This document shows, one piece after another, positions 16,856 to 24,889 of a stretch of 64,000 nt of DNA (position 1 is its first letter; each line of letters starts with the position of its first letter). The stretch is from NCBI GenBank assembly GCA_038250235.1, contig JBBSCO010000008.1, positions 1 to 64,000 on the forward strand, read 5' to 3'. A program made the position numbers and the translations under genes. This stretch comes from JAAUTS01 sp038250235 (GTDB lineage Bacteria > Verrucomicrobiota > Verrucomicrobiia > Methylacidiphilales > JAAUTS01). Below the pieces are notes generated by a model. It made no database searches, was not told where the DNA came from, and saw only the letters and a program-made list of their open reading frames with translations.

Positions 16856-17563
16856 TTACTTTACTGTTTCCAAGCTCAGGCGGTCTCCCACCTGGACTTT
16901 TTCTTTCTCAATCACACCTTCTATCAAAGCAGTACTTAAATACTCTCTGACCTCAATCAGTCTTGCTCTCCCGATTACCTTGCTGTTTCGCAAGACACGG
17001 AAAGGCATCCCGATCCGGGCTTCCTGAGCCCTGCCAAAATTCGCAATAGCCTGTGTCCCATCCTCACTCAAGGCACTGATGACACCGGATCTCATGTCGG
17101 AAGCGATGGCCACTTTCTGTTCGCCGCCCATCGCAACCTTCACCGCTCTCACTGCGACTTCATACTCCGCTCGACGCTGGGCTTTATCCAGCGGACCGGC
17201 CTGTTGAAGGCGTTGCCCGGATACGATCAACTCATTGACCGATTCCTGCAACTTGAGACGGTTTTTTTCGCTCCGGTATAGTTCCCCCACCAATCTCACC
17301 AGCTTGTCCTGCATGGCTTTTTCATTGGCGGTCAGGGCTTCCATACCGAGAGCTTCATGTTCGAGCTTGAGTTCAACCCACTTCCCGTGGAAGTAGTCCG
17401 ACTCCGTCTGGGCCAGGGCGAGGCTTTCCTCCAACTGCCGCAGACGCTGCTCCAACTCCGCTTTGCTACTGTCTTGTAAAGAACGTTTAGGAGGCTCTTG
17501 TCCTCCAAGGTTCAACACTAGGCCGAACCAGATGATACCCAACAATTGGGCGACTTTTTTCAC
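16856..17563 (-). CDS. Secreted coiled-coil protein of unknown function inside the S10 operon
   Basis: I do not recognise this 235-residue protein. It has an N-terminal signal-like segment (MKKVAQLLGIIWFGLVLNL, no lipobox Cys). A Glu/Leu/Arg-rich region at about 30-125 reads as coiled coil. A beta-rich C-terminal region (about 130-235) ends in MPFRVLRNSKVIGRARLIEV and VGDRLSL. That pattern recalls FlgT-C-like or similar small beta-barrels. It starts at GTG 2 nt after the rpsS stop and ends 5 nt before rplV, so it must be cotranscribed with, and probably coupled to, ribosomal proteins. Its product appears to be exported. The family is otherwise unassigned. Confidence 0.85.
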   Translation of the reverse strand: MKKVAQLLGIIWFGLVLNLGGQEPPKRSLQDSSKAELEQRLRQLEESLALAQTESDYFHGKWVELKLEHEALGMEALTANEKAMQDKLVRLVGELYRSEKNRLKLQESVNELIVSGQRLQQAGPLDKAQRRAEYEVAVRAVKVAMGGEQKVAIASDMRSGVISALSEDGTQAIANFGRAQEARIGMPFRVLRNSKVIGRARLIEVREYLSTALIEGVIEKEKVQVGDRLSLETVK

Positions 17564-17565
17564 AA

Positions 17566-17844
17566 TTACTTGGTGATCTTTTCCGTATGTCCACCGTGTC
17601 TCTTGAAGATACGTGTGAGCGAAAATTCACCGAGCTTGTGTCCGACCATGTTTTCAGTGACGAAAACCGAGTTGAACACCTTTCCATTGTGTACCAGAAA
17701 AGTTTGACCAACGAAATCAGGCGTGACCATGGAACGGCGTGACCATGTTTTGATGGGCTTCTTGCCCTCTTCACGGATCTGCTTTTCCACTTTCCTCATC
17801 AAGTGAGCGTCCACAAAGGGACCTTTTTTCAAACTACGTGCCAT
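17566..17844 (-). CDS. rpsS: 30S ribosomal protein S19
   Basis: S19 contacts S13 and tRNA in the 30S head. The 92 residues include ARSLKKGPFVDAHLMRKVE, KTWSRRSMVTPDFVGQTFLV and GHKLGEFSLTRIFKRHGGH. It lies 31 nt after rplB. Normally rplV follows directly. Here a non-ribosomal gene starts 2 nt behind its stop. Confidence 0.98.
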   Translation of the reverse strand: MARSLKKGPFVDAHLMRKVEKQIREEGKKPIKTWSRRSMVTPDFVGQTFLVHNGKVFNSVFVTENMVGHKLGEFSLTRIFKRHGGHTEKITK

Positions 17845-17875
17845 AATATTTTCCTGTGTTCCGTTATGCTAAAAT

Positions 17876-18715
17876 TTATTTCTTGGGGCGGCGAGTCAGG
17901 ATGAAGCCATTCGAAGGCTTGTGTTTCCTGCGGGTTTTCAGTCCCTTGGCCACCTGGCCCCATGGTGACACCAGATGCTGGCGTCCGCCACCACCCTTGC
18001 TCTTGGCTTCACCACCACCGTTTGGATGGTCAACAGGGTTCATCACCATACCGCGAACGCGGGGACGGCGACCAAGCCAGCGGTTACGACCGGCTTTGCC
18101 GAGCTTCACTTTTTCGTGGGAAGGATTGCTGACCTGGCCGATGACTGCGTAGCAAGTGCCGTGGATCTGACGAATTTCGCCGGAAGCCAGCTTCAACTGG
18201 GCGTATTCACCCGTCAGACCCATGAGGGTGGCGGAAGAACCGGCCGAGCGGACCATCTGGGCGCCCCGGCCGGGGATGAGTTCGATGTTGTGGATGGCCA
18301 TGCCAAGGGGGATGGCTTTCAAAGGGAGCGCATTGCCGACTTCAGGAGCTGCTGTGGGTCCGGAAACAACCTTCGTTCCAACAACCAGGTTGTTCGGAGC
18401 GATGATGTAGGATTTCTGCCCATCCTTGTATTCGATCAGTGCTATGCGGGCATTACGGTTCGGATCGTACTCGATACCGATGACGGATGCGGGTTCGCCA
18501 TGGCGGTCACGCTTGAAGTCAATCACGCGATAGAATTTCTTGTGTCCACCGCCGCGGCGGCGGGAGGTCAGACGCCCGTTGTTATTGCGTCCACCGGTCT
18601 TTTTCAAGGGAAGGAGCAGGGATTTTTCCGGGGTCTTCTTCGTGATGGTGGAGAAGTCCGGGCCGGCGTGGTAACGCTGGGCGGGAGTCAGTGGTCTGAA
18701 AGTTTTGATGGCCAT
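17876..18715 (-). CDS. rplB: 50S ribosomal protein L2
   Basis: L2 is needed for subunit association and peptidyl-transferase structure. The 279 residues have the expected landmarks: NNNGRLTSRRRGGGHKKFYR, the KAIPLGMAIHNIELIPG segment and the C-terminal GRRPRVRGMVMNPVDHPNGG with its conserved His. Confidence 0.98.
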   Translation of the reverse strand: MAIKTFRPLTPAQRYHAGPDFSTITKKTPEKSLLLPLKKTGGRNNNGRLTSRRRGGGHKKFYRVIDFKRDRHGEPASVIGIEYDPNRNARIALIEYKDGQKSYIIAPNNLVVGTKVVSGPTAAPEVGNALPLKAIPLGMAIHNIELIPGRGAQMVRSAGSSATLMGLTGEYAQLKLASGEIRQIHGTCYAVIGQVSNPSHEKVKLGKAGRNRWLGRRPRVRGMVMNPVDHPNGGGEAKSKGGGGRQHLVSPWGQVAKGLKTRRKHKPSNGFILTRRPKK

Positions 18716-18737
18716 AATCTAGTTCTGGTTTGTGAAA

Positions 18738-19022
18738 TTAAATCAGCTCAAGCGTTTCGCCGGCTTTCAGCGTCACGATGGCTTTTTTCCAGTTGGGTTT
18801 TTTTCCGAAAGCAGCGGTGCGCTCGCGTTTTTTCTTCCCGGTGACACGGAGGGTATTCACGGAATCAACCTTCTTGTTGAAGATTTTTTCAACGGCGTGG
18901 CGGATGTCCTGCTTGGTGGCCTTGAGATCCACTTCGAAAACATACTGGTTATGTTTTTCTTTCAGACCGCCAGCTTTTTCAGTGACGCGCGCGCGTTTAA
19001 CGATGTCGTAAGGATTTTTCAT
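18738..19022 (-). CDS. rplW: 50S ribosomal protein L23
   Basis: L23 is the main docking site for trigger factor and SRP at the tunnel exit. The 94-residue protein contains KNPYDIVKRARVTEKAGGL, YVFEVDLKATKQDIRHAVEK and VNTLRVTGKKKRE. It follows rplD by 6 nt. Confidence 0.97.
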   Translation of the reverse strand: MKNPYDIVKRARVTEKAGGLKEKHNQYVFEVDLKATKQDIRHAVEKIFNKKVDSVNTLRVTGKKKRERTAAFGKKPNWKKAIVTLKAGETLELI

Positions 19023-19028
19023 GGCGTT

Positions 19029-19640
19029 TTATTTCAGGCGATCGGAAAGAACCGAATAGGCGTCTTCAGCCAGAATCACCTGGCGGAAAGTGAGGATGTG
19101 TTCGGCGTTGACCAGGGCTGCTTCAATGACTTCAACTTTGGGCATGTTGCGGGAAGCCAGGATGGCATTCTTATCCACGCTCTTGGTGATGAAAAGGATC
19201 GAGCCGGTCAATTTATTGGTCTTGATCAGGTCAGAAAGTTTCTTGCTCTTGTGGTCGGTCAATCCGAGGGAAGGAACCGACTGCAGGCGTCCGGATTTGG
19301 CGGCTTCGCTGATGGCCTTGGTCAGAGCGCGGAGTTTGACGCTCTTGGAGAGACGGTGGGAATAGTCGCGGACGTGAGGTCCGAAAACCACACCACCACC
19401 GGTCCAGACCGGGGAGGAAGCGTAACCGGCGCGGGCATTACCCGTACCTTTTTGGCGCCAGGGTTTCTTACCGGAGGCAGCCACAGTTGCTTTGGTTTTA
19501 ACCTGATGCGTTCCGGCGCGGCGATTGGCCTGATAGCCGACCACGACGTCGTGCAGAGTCTGGGTGGACTTGCCGTTTTCAATCAGCTTGATGTCCAAAG
19601 CAGCTTCAGCAGCTTTAAAATCGAGAGTTTTCAGTTTCAT
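19029..19640 (-). CDS. rplD: 50S ribosomal protein L4
   Basis: L4 lines the exit tunnel and in some bacteria represses its own operon. The 203 residues contain the loop KPWRQKGTGNARAGYASSP and the GGGVVFGPHVRDYSHRLSK stretch. Its ATG overlaps the rplC stop by 4 nt. Whether L4 autoregulation exists here cannot be seen. Confidence 0.98.
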   Translation of the reverse strand: MKLKTLDFKAAEAALDIKLIENGKSTQTLHDVVVGYQANRRAGTHQVKTKATVAASGKKPWRQKGTGNARAGYASSPVWTGGGVVFGPHVRDYSHRLSKSVKLRALTKAISEAAKSGRLQSVPSLGLTDHKSKKLSDLIKTNKLTGSILFITKSVDKNAILASRNMPKVEVIEAALVNAEHILTFRQVILAEDAYSVLSDRLK

Positions 19641-20284
19641 TTAGCGGCTTCCTTCTTGGCTTTGACAGCCTGACGAACGATAACGTAGCTGCCGTTGGCG
19701 CCCGGGATTGCTCCCTTGATGACGAGCAGGTTGTCGCTCTCACGAACCTGGATAACGCGCAGGTTCTGCACGGTGGCTTTGGTGTCGCCCATGTGACCGG
19801 GCATACGCTTGTTCTTGAAAATACGACCTGGCTTGTTACGGCAACCGATGGCGCCTGCGCGGCGGTGCATCATGGAACCGTGGGTTTCAGGCTGGCCACC
19901 GAACTTGTGACGTTTGACAACACCCTGGAAACCGCGGCCTTTGGAGAGACCGATAACGTCGACCAGCTGGCCGACAGCAAAACGGGTTACGGTAACAGCA
20001 TCACCGAGATTCAGTTCTTCCCCTTCAAAATCGAATTCCTTGAGGAAACGCTTCGGGGTGGTGCTGGCCTTCTTGAAGTGACCCAGCAAAGGTTTGCTGG
20101 CAGTGCGCTCAGGCTGCTCATCATAAGCAAGCTGCACGGCGTTGTAACCGTCTTTTTCAGCGGCTTTTTTGACTTGTGTCACGATGTTCGGGCTGGCTTC
20201 GATCACAGTCACAGCCGTGGCTGCGCCTTTGTCGTCATAAACCCGGGTCATCCCGACTTTTTTACCTAAAATTCCAATGCTCAT
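19637..20284 (-). CDS. rplC: 50S ribosomal protein L3
   Basis: L3 is an early-assembly protein reaching to the peptidyl-transferase centre. The 215 residues start MSIGILGKKVGMTRVYDD. They include the DVIGLSKGRGFQGVVKRHKF loop with the methylatable-Gln region (GGQPETHGS) and GRIFKNKRMPGHMG. It lies 52 nt after rpsJ. Confidence 0.98.
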   Translation of the reverse strand: MSIGILGKKVGMTRVYDDKGAATAVTVIEASPNIVTQVKKAAEKDGYNAVQLAYDEQPERTASKPLLGHFKKASTTPKRFLKEFDFEGEELNLGDAVTVTRFAVGQLVDVIGLSKGRGFQGVVKRHKFGGQPETHGSMMHRRAGAIGCRNKPGRIFKNKRMPGHMGDTKATVQNLRVIQVRESDNLLVIKGAIPGANGSYVIVRQAVKAKKEAAK

Positions 20285-20336
20285 AGTGAATTCCGTTTGA
20301 TCTCATCCCCGCTTTCGCCAGGAACTTGAAAAATTC

Positions 20337-20645
20337 TCAGATTTTAATGGTGATATCCACTCCGGCCGGGAGGTTGAGTTTCTTCAGTTCGTCCACGGTC
20401 TTGGCCGAAGGCTCCACGATGTCCAGAAGACGTTTGTGGGTGCGGATCTCAAACTGTTCCATGCTCTTCTTGTCAACGTGAGGTGAGCGGTTCACGGTGT
20501 AGCGCTCAATCTTGCTCGGCAGGGGCACGGGTCCGCTGACGCGGGAGCCGGTGCGGACCGCTGTTTCAGCAATCTCGTGTGCCGCCTTGTCGATAAGACG
20601 ATAATCAAAACCTTTTAAACGGATGCGTATGCGTGTTCCAGCCAT
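20337..20645 (-). CDS. rpsJ: 30S ribosomal protein S10
   Basis: S10 is a 30S head protein that also serves as NusE in antitermination. The 102 residues include RIRLKGFDYRLIDKAAHEI, GPVPLPSKIERYTVNRSPHV and the KKSMEQFEIRTHKRLLDI segment. It lies 4 nt after fusA. The tuf gene that often separates them is absent. Confidence 0.98.
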   Translation of the reverse strand: MAGTRIRIRLKGFDYRLIDKAAHEIAETAVRTGSRVSGPVPLPSKIERYTVNRSPHVDKKSMEQFEIRTHKRLLDIVEPSAKTVDELKKLNLPAGVDITIKI

Positions 20646-20649
20646 AGGA

Positions 20650-22791
20650 TTAACCTTTCTTCTGTTCCAAAATCTGATTCAGGATCTGTGTCGGCACCTG
20701 TTCGAAGTGCGAGGGCTCCATTGAATACGCCGCACGACCGCGCGACAGGGAGCGGAGGGTGTTGACGTAACCAAACATTTCTGCCAAGGGCACGTCAGCC
20801 TGCAACACACAGGCGCCGCTTTTGGTTTCCATGGAGTTAATTTTGCCGCGGCGGCGATTGACGTCGCCAAGGATATCACCTTGATATTCTTCGGGGGTGA
20901 TCACTTCCACCTTCATGATGGGTTCGAGCAAAATGGATTTGGCTTTGCCAAGCGCGTCTTTCAACGCGAACTGGGCGGCCAGTTTGAAAGCCAATTCGTT
21001 GGAATCGACGTCATGGTAGGAACCGTCGAGAATGTTGACTTCAATGTCGATGACCTGGCTGCCGTTGATGATACCATTACCCAAGCCTTCTTCGACACCC
21101 TTCTTGGAAGGTCCGATGTATTCTTTGGGAATGTTGCCGCCGACAACCTTGCTTTCCACAACACGGCCTTTGCCGCGTTCGAGGGGAATGACTTCCAGAA
21201 TGACGTGACCGTATTGACCGCGTCCACCGGACTGCTTGATCAATTTGCCTTCGCCCTGGGCTTTCTGCAAAATGGTTTCACGATAGGCGATCTGGGGGGC
21301 ACCGGCGTTGGTTTCAACGCTGAATTCACGCTTCAGACGGTCGCAAATGATTTCGAGGTGTAACTCGCCCATGCCCTTGATAATAGTCTGACCGGTTTCT
21401 TCGTTGGTCTGCACCATGAAGGTCGGATCTTCTTCAGCAAGACGTTGCAGACCACCACCGAGTTTTTCACGGTCGGCTTTGGTCTTGGGCTCAATGGCCA
21501 TGCTGATAACAGGCTCAGGGAAGGAAGGTGGCTCGAGAACGATGGAGAAATCCTCGTCAACCAGGGTGTCCCCGGTGCGGATGTCCTTCATGCCCACAGT
21601 CGCCGCGATATCGCCAGCGAAAACTGTTTCAACTTCTTCGCGCTTATCGGCCTGAATCTGGATGATACGACTGACGCGTTCGCGTTTGTTGGTGCGGGGA
21701 TTGTAGATGGTGTCGCCCTTGCTCAGCTTGCCAGAGTAAACACGGAAGAAGATGAGCTTTCCGACGAAAGGGTCGGACCAGAGCTTGAAAGCAAGACCGC
21801 AGAACTTGTGGTCATCTTTGGCCGGAGCTTCGATTTTGACCGAAGCATCATCCGGATCAAGGCCGACTGCAGCAGGAATGTCGATCGGGCTGGGGAGGTA
21901 ATCAATAACCGCATCGATCAGGGCCTGGACGCCTTTATTTTTGAAGGCGGAACCGCCAACCACGGGAACAATATCGTTCGTCAGGACCAAGCGACGGATG
22001 GCCAGCTTCAGTTCGGCAGTGGAAGGAGTTTTTTCCTCGAGGAACATTGTTCCAACAATATCGTCCTTGTCGGCTACAGCTTCGATGAGGTCAGCCAGGG
22101 CTTTTTCAGCCATGGGCTTTAGTTCGGCAGGAATTTCTTCGATCTTGTAAGTGGAACCCAGGGTGCCGTCATCAAAATAAACAATGGCCTTCTGGTTGAT
22201 GACGTCGATCTGACCTTTCAGGGTGTCTTCCTTGCCAAGGGGGATCAGAATAGGCCAGGCATTGGCTTTGAGCTTTTCACGCATTTCGCTAATAGCGTTG
22301 TTAAAGTTGGCTCCGGTGCGGTCCATCTTGTTGACGAAAGCGATACGGGGAACGTTGTACTTGGTCGCTTGGCGCCAAACGGTTTCAGACTGGGGCTGGA
22401 CACCGGCCACACCGCAAAATACAGCAACAGCGCCGTCCAAGACACGAAGGGAACGTTCGACTTCAGCCGTGAAATCCACGTGGCCGGGAGTGTCGATGAT
22501 GTTGACGCGGTTCCTGGTGCCTTCGAAGGACTTGAAGAGGCCGGGCTCGACCTTGACGGGCCAGAAGCAGGTGGTGGCGGCCGAAGTGATGGTAATACCA
22601 CGTTCGCGCTCCTGCTCCATCCAATCGGTGACGGTCGTGCCTTCATGCACTTCACCGATCTTGTGGATCATGCCGGTGTAGAAAAGAATGCGCTCCGTCA
22701 AGGTGGTCTTACCCGCATCAATATGCGCGCAGATCCCGATGTTGCGGGTTCTTTCCAACGTAAATGCTCTTGTAAGTGCTGCTACTGCCAT
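20650..22791 (-). CDS. fusA: Elongation factor G
   Basis: EF-G is the GTPase that drives translocation on the ribosome. The 713 residues carry G1 (AHIDAGKTTLTERILFYTG), the G2/switch I segment ERERGITITSAATTCFW, G3 (DTPGHVDF) and G4 (NKMD). The GGGLQRLAEEDPTF region and the domain IV segment SGGRGQYGHVILE also match. The size is normal. It follows rpsG by 48 nt and is probably cotranscribed with the str operon. Confidence 0.98.
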   Translation of the reverse strand: MAVAALTRAFTLERTRNIGICAHIDAGKTTLTERILFYTGMIHKIGEVHEGTTVTDWMEQERERGITITSAATTCFWPVKVEPGLFKSFEGTRNRVNIIDTPGHVDFTAEVERSLRVLDGAVAVFCGVAGVQPQSETVWRQATKYNVPRIAFVNKMDRTGANFNNAISEMREKLKANAWPILIPLGKEDTLKGQIDVINQKAIVYFDDGTLGSTYKIEEIPAELKPMAEKALADLIEAVADKDDIVGTMFLEEKTPSTAELKLAIRRLVLTNDIVPVVGGSAFKNKGVQALIDAVIDYLPSPIDIPAAVGLDPDDASVKIEAPAKDDHKFCGLAFKLWSDPFVGKLIFFRVYSGKLSKGDTIYNPRTNKRERVSRIIQIQADKREEVETVFAGDIAATVGMKDIRTGDTLVDEDFSIVLEPPSFPEPVISMAIEPKTKADREKLGGGLQRLAEEDPTFMVQTNEETGQTIIKGMGELHLEIICDRLKREFSVETNAGAPQIAYRETILQKAQGEGKLIKQSGGRGQYGHVILEVIPLERGKGRVVESKVVGGNIPKEYIGPSKKGVEEGLGNGIINGSQVIDIEVNILDGSYHDVDSNELAFKLAAQFALKDALGKAKSILLEPIMKVEVITPEEYQGDILGDVNRRRGKINSMETKSGACVLQADVPLAEMFGYVNTLRSLSRGRAAYSMEPSHFEQVPTQILNQILEQKKG

Positions 22792-22839
22792 AATCGTATC
22801 GTTCTTAAAAAAATCTTATGAAATAAATAACCTGAAATC

Positions 22840-23313
22840 TTACCAGCGAAGATGTGCGAAAGCCTTGTTGGCCTGGGCCATGCGATGCACATCATCACGC
22901 TTCTTGACGGCGTTGCCCTGTCCGGCGGCAGCTTCCTTGATTTCGAAAGCCAAAGCCTTCGGCATCGGGGTGCCCTTCCGCTTGGAGGCAAACCCAACCA
23001 GCCAACGAACAGCAAGAGCCAACTGGCGCTCGGGAGTGACTTCCATGGGAACTTGGTAAGTGGCACCGCCAACACGGCGGGACTTGACTTCAAGACGGGG
23101 CTTGATCGTGTCCATGGCTTTTTCGAGGATTTCCAGAGGGTTCCCCTCTTTTTTGCCTTCATTAACCTTCTCAATGGCAGAATAAACAATACGGCGGGCC
23201 GTATTTTTCTTGCCGTCACGCATGACCGTGTTGACCAAGGCGGTCACCATGGGTGTTTCATACGTTGGATCGTTTGGAATTTCGCGTCTGACTGCTTTGC
23301 GTCTGCGTGCCAT
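22840..23313 (-). CDS. rpsG: 30S ribosomal protein S7
   Basis: S7 nucleates assembly of the 30S head. The 157 residues include MARRRKAVRREIPNDPTYET, NTVMRDGKKNTARRIVYSAI, VKSRRVGGATYQVPMEV and KKRDDVHRMAQANKAFAHLRW. It lies 32 nt after rpsL. Confidence 0.98.
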   Translation of the reverse strand: MARRRKAVRREIPNDPTYETPMVTALVNTVMRDGKKNTARRIVYSAIEKVNEGKKEGNPLEILEKAMDTIKPRLEVKSRRVGGATYQVPMEVTPERQLALAVRWLVGFASKRKGTPMPKALAFEIKEAAAGQGNAVKKRDDVHRMAQANKAFAHLRW

Positions 23314-23345
23314 AAAATTGTCTTGTTGAGAGGGTTACGTTGAAA

Positions 23346-23771
23346 TTATTTCTTGGCAGCGGCGTCGGCTGCACCCTTTTTGGGTTTCTTGACACCGTAT
23401 TTGCTGCGGGAAACATTACGGGGAAGCTTATTGGTGTTGCTGGGACCGACGGCTCCGAGAGCATCAAGGGTTCCACGAACGATGTGGTAACGGACACCGG
23501 GCAAATCCTTCACACGACCGCCGCGAACCAGAACAATGGAGTGTTCCTGAAGATTGTGACCTTCACCCATAATATAAGCGATCACTTCCTGTCCGTTGGT
23601 CAAACGAACCTTGGCAACCTTACGGAGAGCGGAGTTGGGCTTCTTGGGAGTGCGGGTCATGACCTGCACACAAACGCCGCGACGCTGCGGACAATCGGCC
23701 AAAGCAGGAGCTTTGGTCTTGTTCTTCATCGCTGTTCTTCCTTTACGGACAAGCTGGTTAATCGTCGGCAT
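23346..23771 (-). CDS. rpsL: 30S ribosomal protein S12
   Basis: S12 is the decoding-centre protein and the target of streptomycin-resistance mutations. The 141-residue product reads MPTINQLVRKGRTAMKNK, then PQRRGVCVQVMTRTPKKPNSA and the loop VRGGRVKDLPGVRYHIVRG. A Lys/Ala-rich tail follows. The conserved Lys in TPKKPNS is present. It is the first gene of the superoperon, with a hairpin in its leader. Confidence 0.98.
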   Translation of the reverse strand: MPTINQLVRKGRTAMKNKTKAPALADCPQRRGVCVQVMTRTPKKPNSALRKVAKVRLTNGQEVIAYIMGEGHNLQEHSIVLVRGGRVKDLPGVRYHIVRGTLDALGAVGPSNTNKLPRNVSRSKYGVKKPKKGAADAAAKK

Positions 23772-23812
23772 CTTAAAACTTTCTTTAATTTCGTTATCGT
23801 TTTTCCCTTAAA

Positions 23813-23852
23813 TGCAAAAAGCACGCCTGGCCAAAGGGCCACGCGTGCTTTG
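23813..23852 (-). terminator. Hairpin plus T-run in the rpsL leader (attenuator or upstream terminator)
   Basis: On the minus strand AAAGCACGC (complement of 23843-23851) pairs with GCGTGCTTT (complement of 23818-23826). Inside, GGCC-type pairs continue the stem after one C-C mismatch, leaving a 4-nt loop. TTTTT then follows. The T-run ends about 45 nt before the rpsL ATG. No minus-strand gene lies close upstream, so it either terminates a short leader RNA or attenuates the str operon. Confidence 0.7.
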
Positions 23853-24449
23853 TCGACTCATTGAATGAGCCTGCACCACTCGCATGGAGGACGATAAAGT
23901 TGCCATTCTTACGAAAAGAGGGCCCTCAACCGTCACACGCCTTTGCATTGTTGTATCACTACAACCTCCCAATTAAGGGAAAGGGAATAAACGTTCTACG
24001 TGTTTCAGAAAAACTTGCAAGGGATTTTTTAACAAAAGTAATTTATTTGCAAGAACCCACCTCGAAGCCTTGCCTTAGACTAGACCTGCCCATAAATAGT
24101 TGTCATTGAGCCATGCAAATTGAACGATAACTACTCCGACCACTAATCCTGAATCTTGCTATCCCGCTAGAAGAAAAAAAACTCCCGCATTCCATTGTGC
24201 AAAGCATGCCTTCAGTTTACTAATACTGGCCTCAAGTCTTATCGTTGATGCTTATCTTCATACCCTGTCAGGCCTGACCCTGAACCTATCCCTTTTTTAG
24301 GAAAACTTCAGTTGAACCGTAGTTTACCAATCTGCTTCAGGGCTGGCTTGGATCGAAGTATTTAGATCGTCTCTGGAAAATCTGCCCGCCCGTCGCTGGT
24401 TTGGTTTGGTTTGGGCCTCGATGCCAACGCCATCGCGCACTTGGCCTGA
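23853..24449. other. Gene-free interval upstream of rpsL
   Basis: This stretch of about 600 nt is more AT-rich than its surroundings and has stops in every frame. I find no coding gene, tRNA or known RNA. The rpsL promoter should lie near its left end. A 6-4-6 inverted repeat at 23950-23965 is the only ordered element I can point to. Confidence 0.6.
23950..23965. promoter_or_regulatory. Perfect 6-4-6 inverted repeat upstream of rpsL
   Basis: GTTGTA and TACAAC flank TCAC. The dyad is of operator size and lies about 180 nt upstream of the rpsL ATG, beyond the leader hairpin. No regulator can be named, and a chance occurrence is quite possible. Confidence 0.25.
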
Positions 24450-24731
24450 CTCTGTCTTGGAATTCTGGGGTTTACACCAGAAAAAAATTGACCTTCTCTT
24501 CACCAATGTTGTCACACCCGAGGGCATCAATGGCATTGAATTGGGGCGCATACTCTTGAAAGACAAATCTTCGCTCAAAGTTTTTTTATCAGAGGCTACA
24601 GTTCAGATGTGGATGAAACGGGCCCGCTCCAACAGGAGGGCATATATTTTATCAGCAAACCTTACAGCAGCAGGGAATTGGCCAAAGCTGTCCGCAAATC
24701 CCTGGTTCAACCCGCTCGGCCAGGCTCTTGA
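24450..24731 (+). pseudogene. Remnant of a response-regulator receiver domain, frameshifted
   Basis: The first part reads LEFWGLHQKKIDLLFTNVV then TPEGINGIELGRILL. This is the middle of a receiver domain, with the phospho-Asp position now Asn (TNVV for TDVV). At T7 (24581-24587) the homology moves to another frame. There it continues FIRGYSSDVDE, then GIYFISKPYSSRELAKAVRKS, with the conserved Lys-Pro, to a TGA at 24729-24731. One missing T (8 to 7) accounts for the shift. The N-terminal part of the domain is gone. It is probably the tail of a lost hybrid kinase, just upstream of the chemosensory operon. Confidence 0.75.
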
Positions 24732-24889
24732 TTTTCAGCTGGTTGCTTTATATCAATAACTATCCAGGGTAGCCGGATGAATTCCTGAAGCAGTGAGTCC
24801 GCTTCCAAGGTGTATTCGGAAGCTAAAGCCCTTGAAAAGAGTTTGTTGCGTATTTTTTCACGTTCAGGCACTTTGATACGGACTAAGCT

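Noticed and set aside
24076..24156. Short minus-strand frame reading VVGVVIVQFAWLNDNYLWAG
   Set aside because: It looks like a membrane helix, but it is under 30 codons, has no start codon preceded by a ribosome-binding site, and has stops on both sides.
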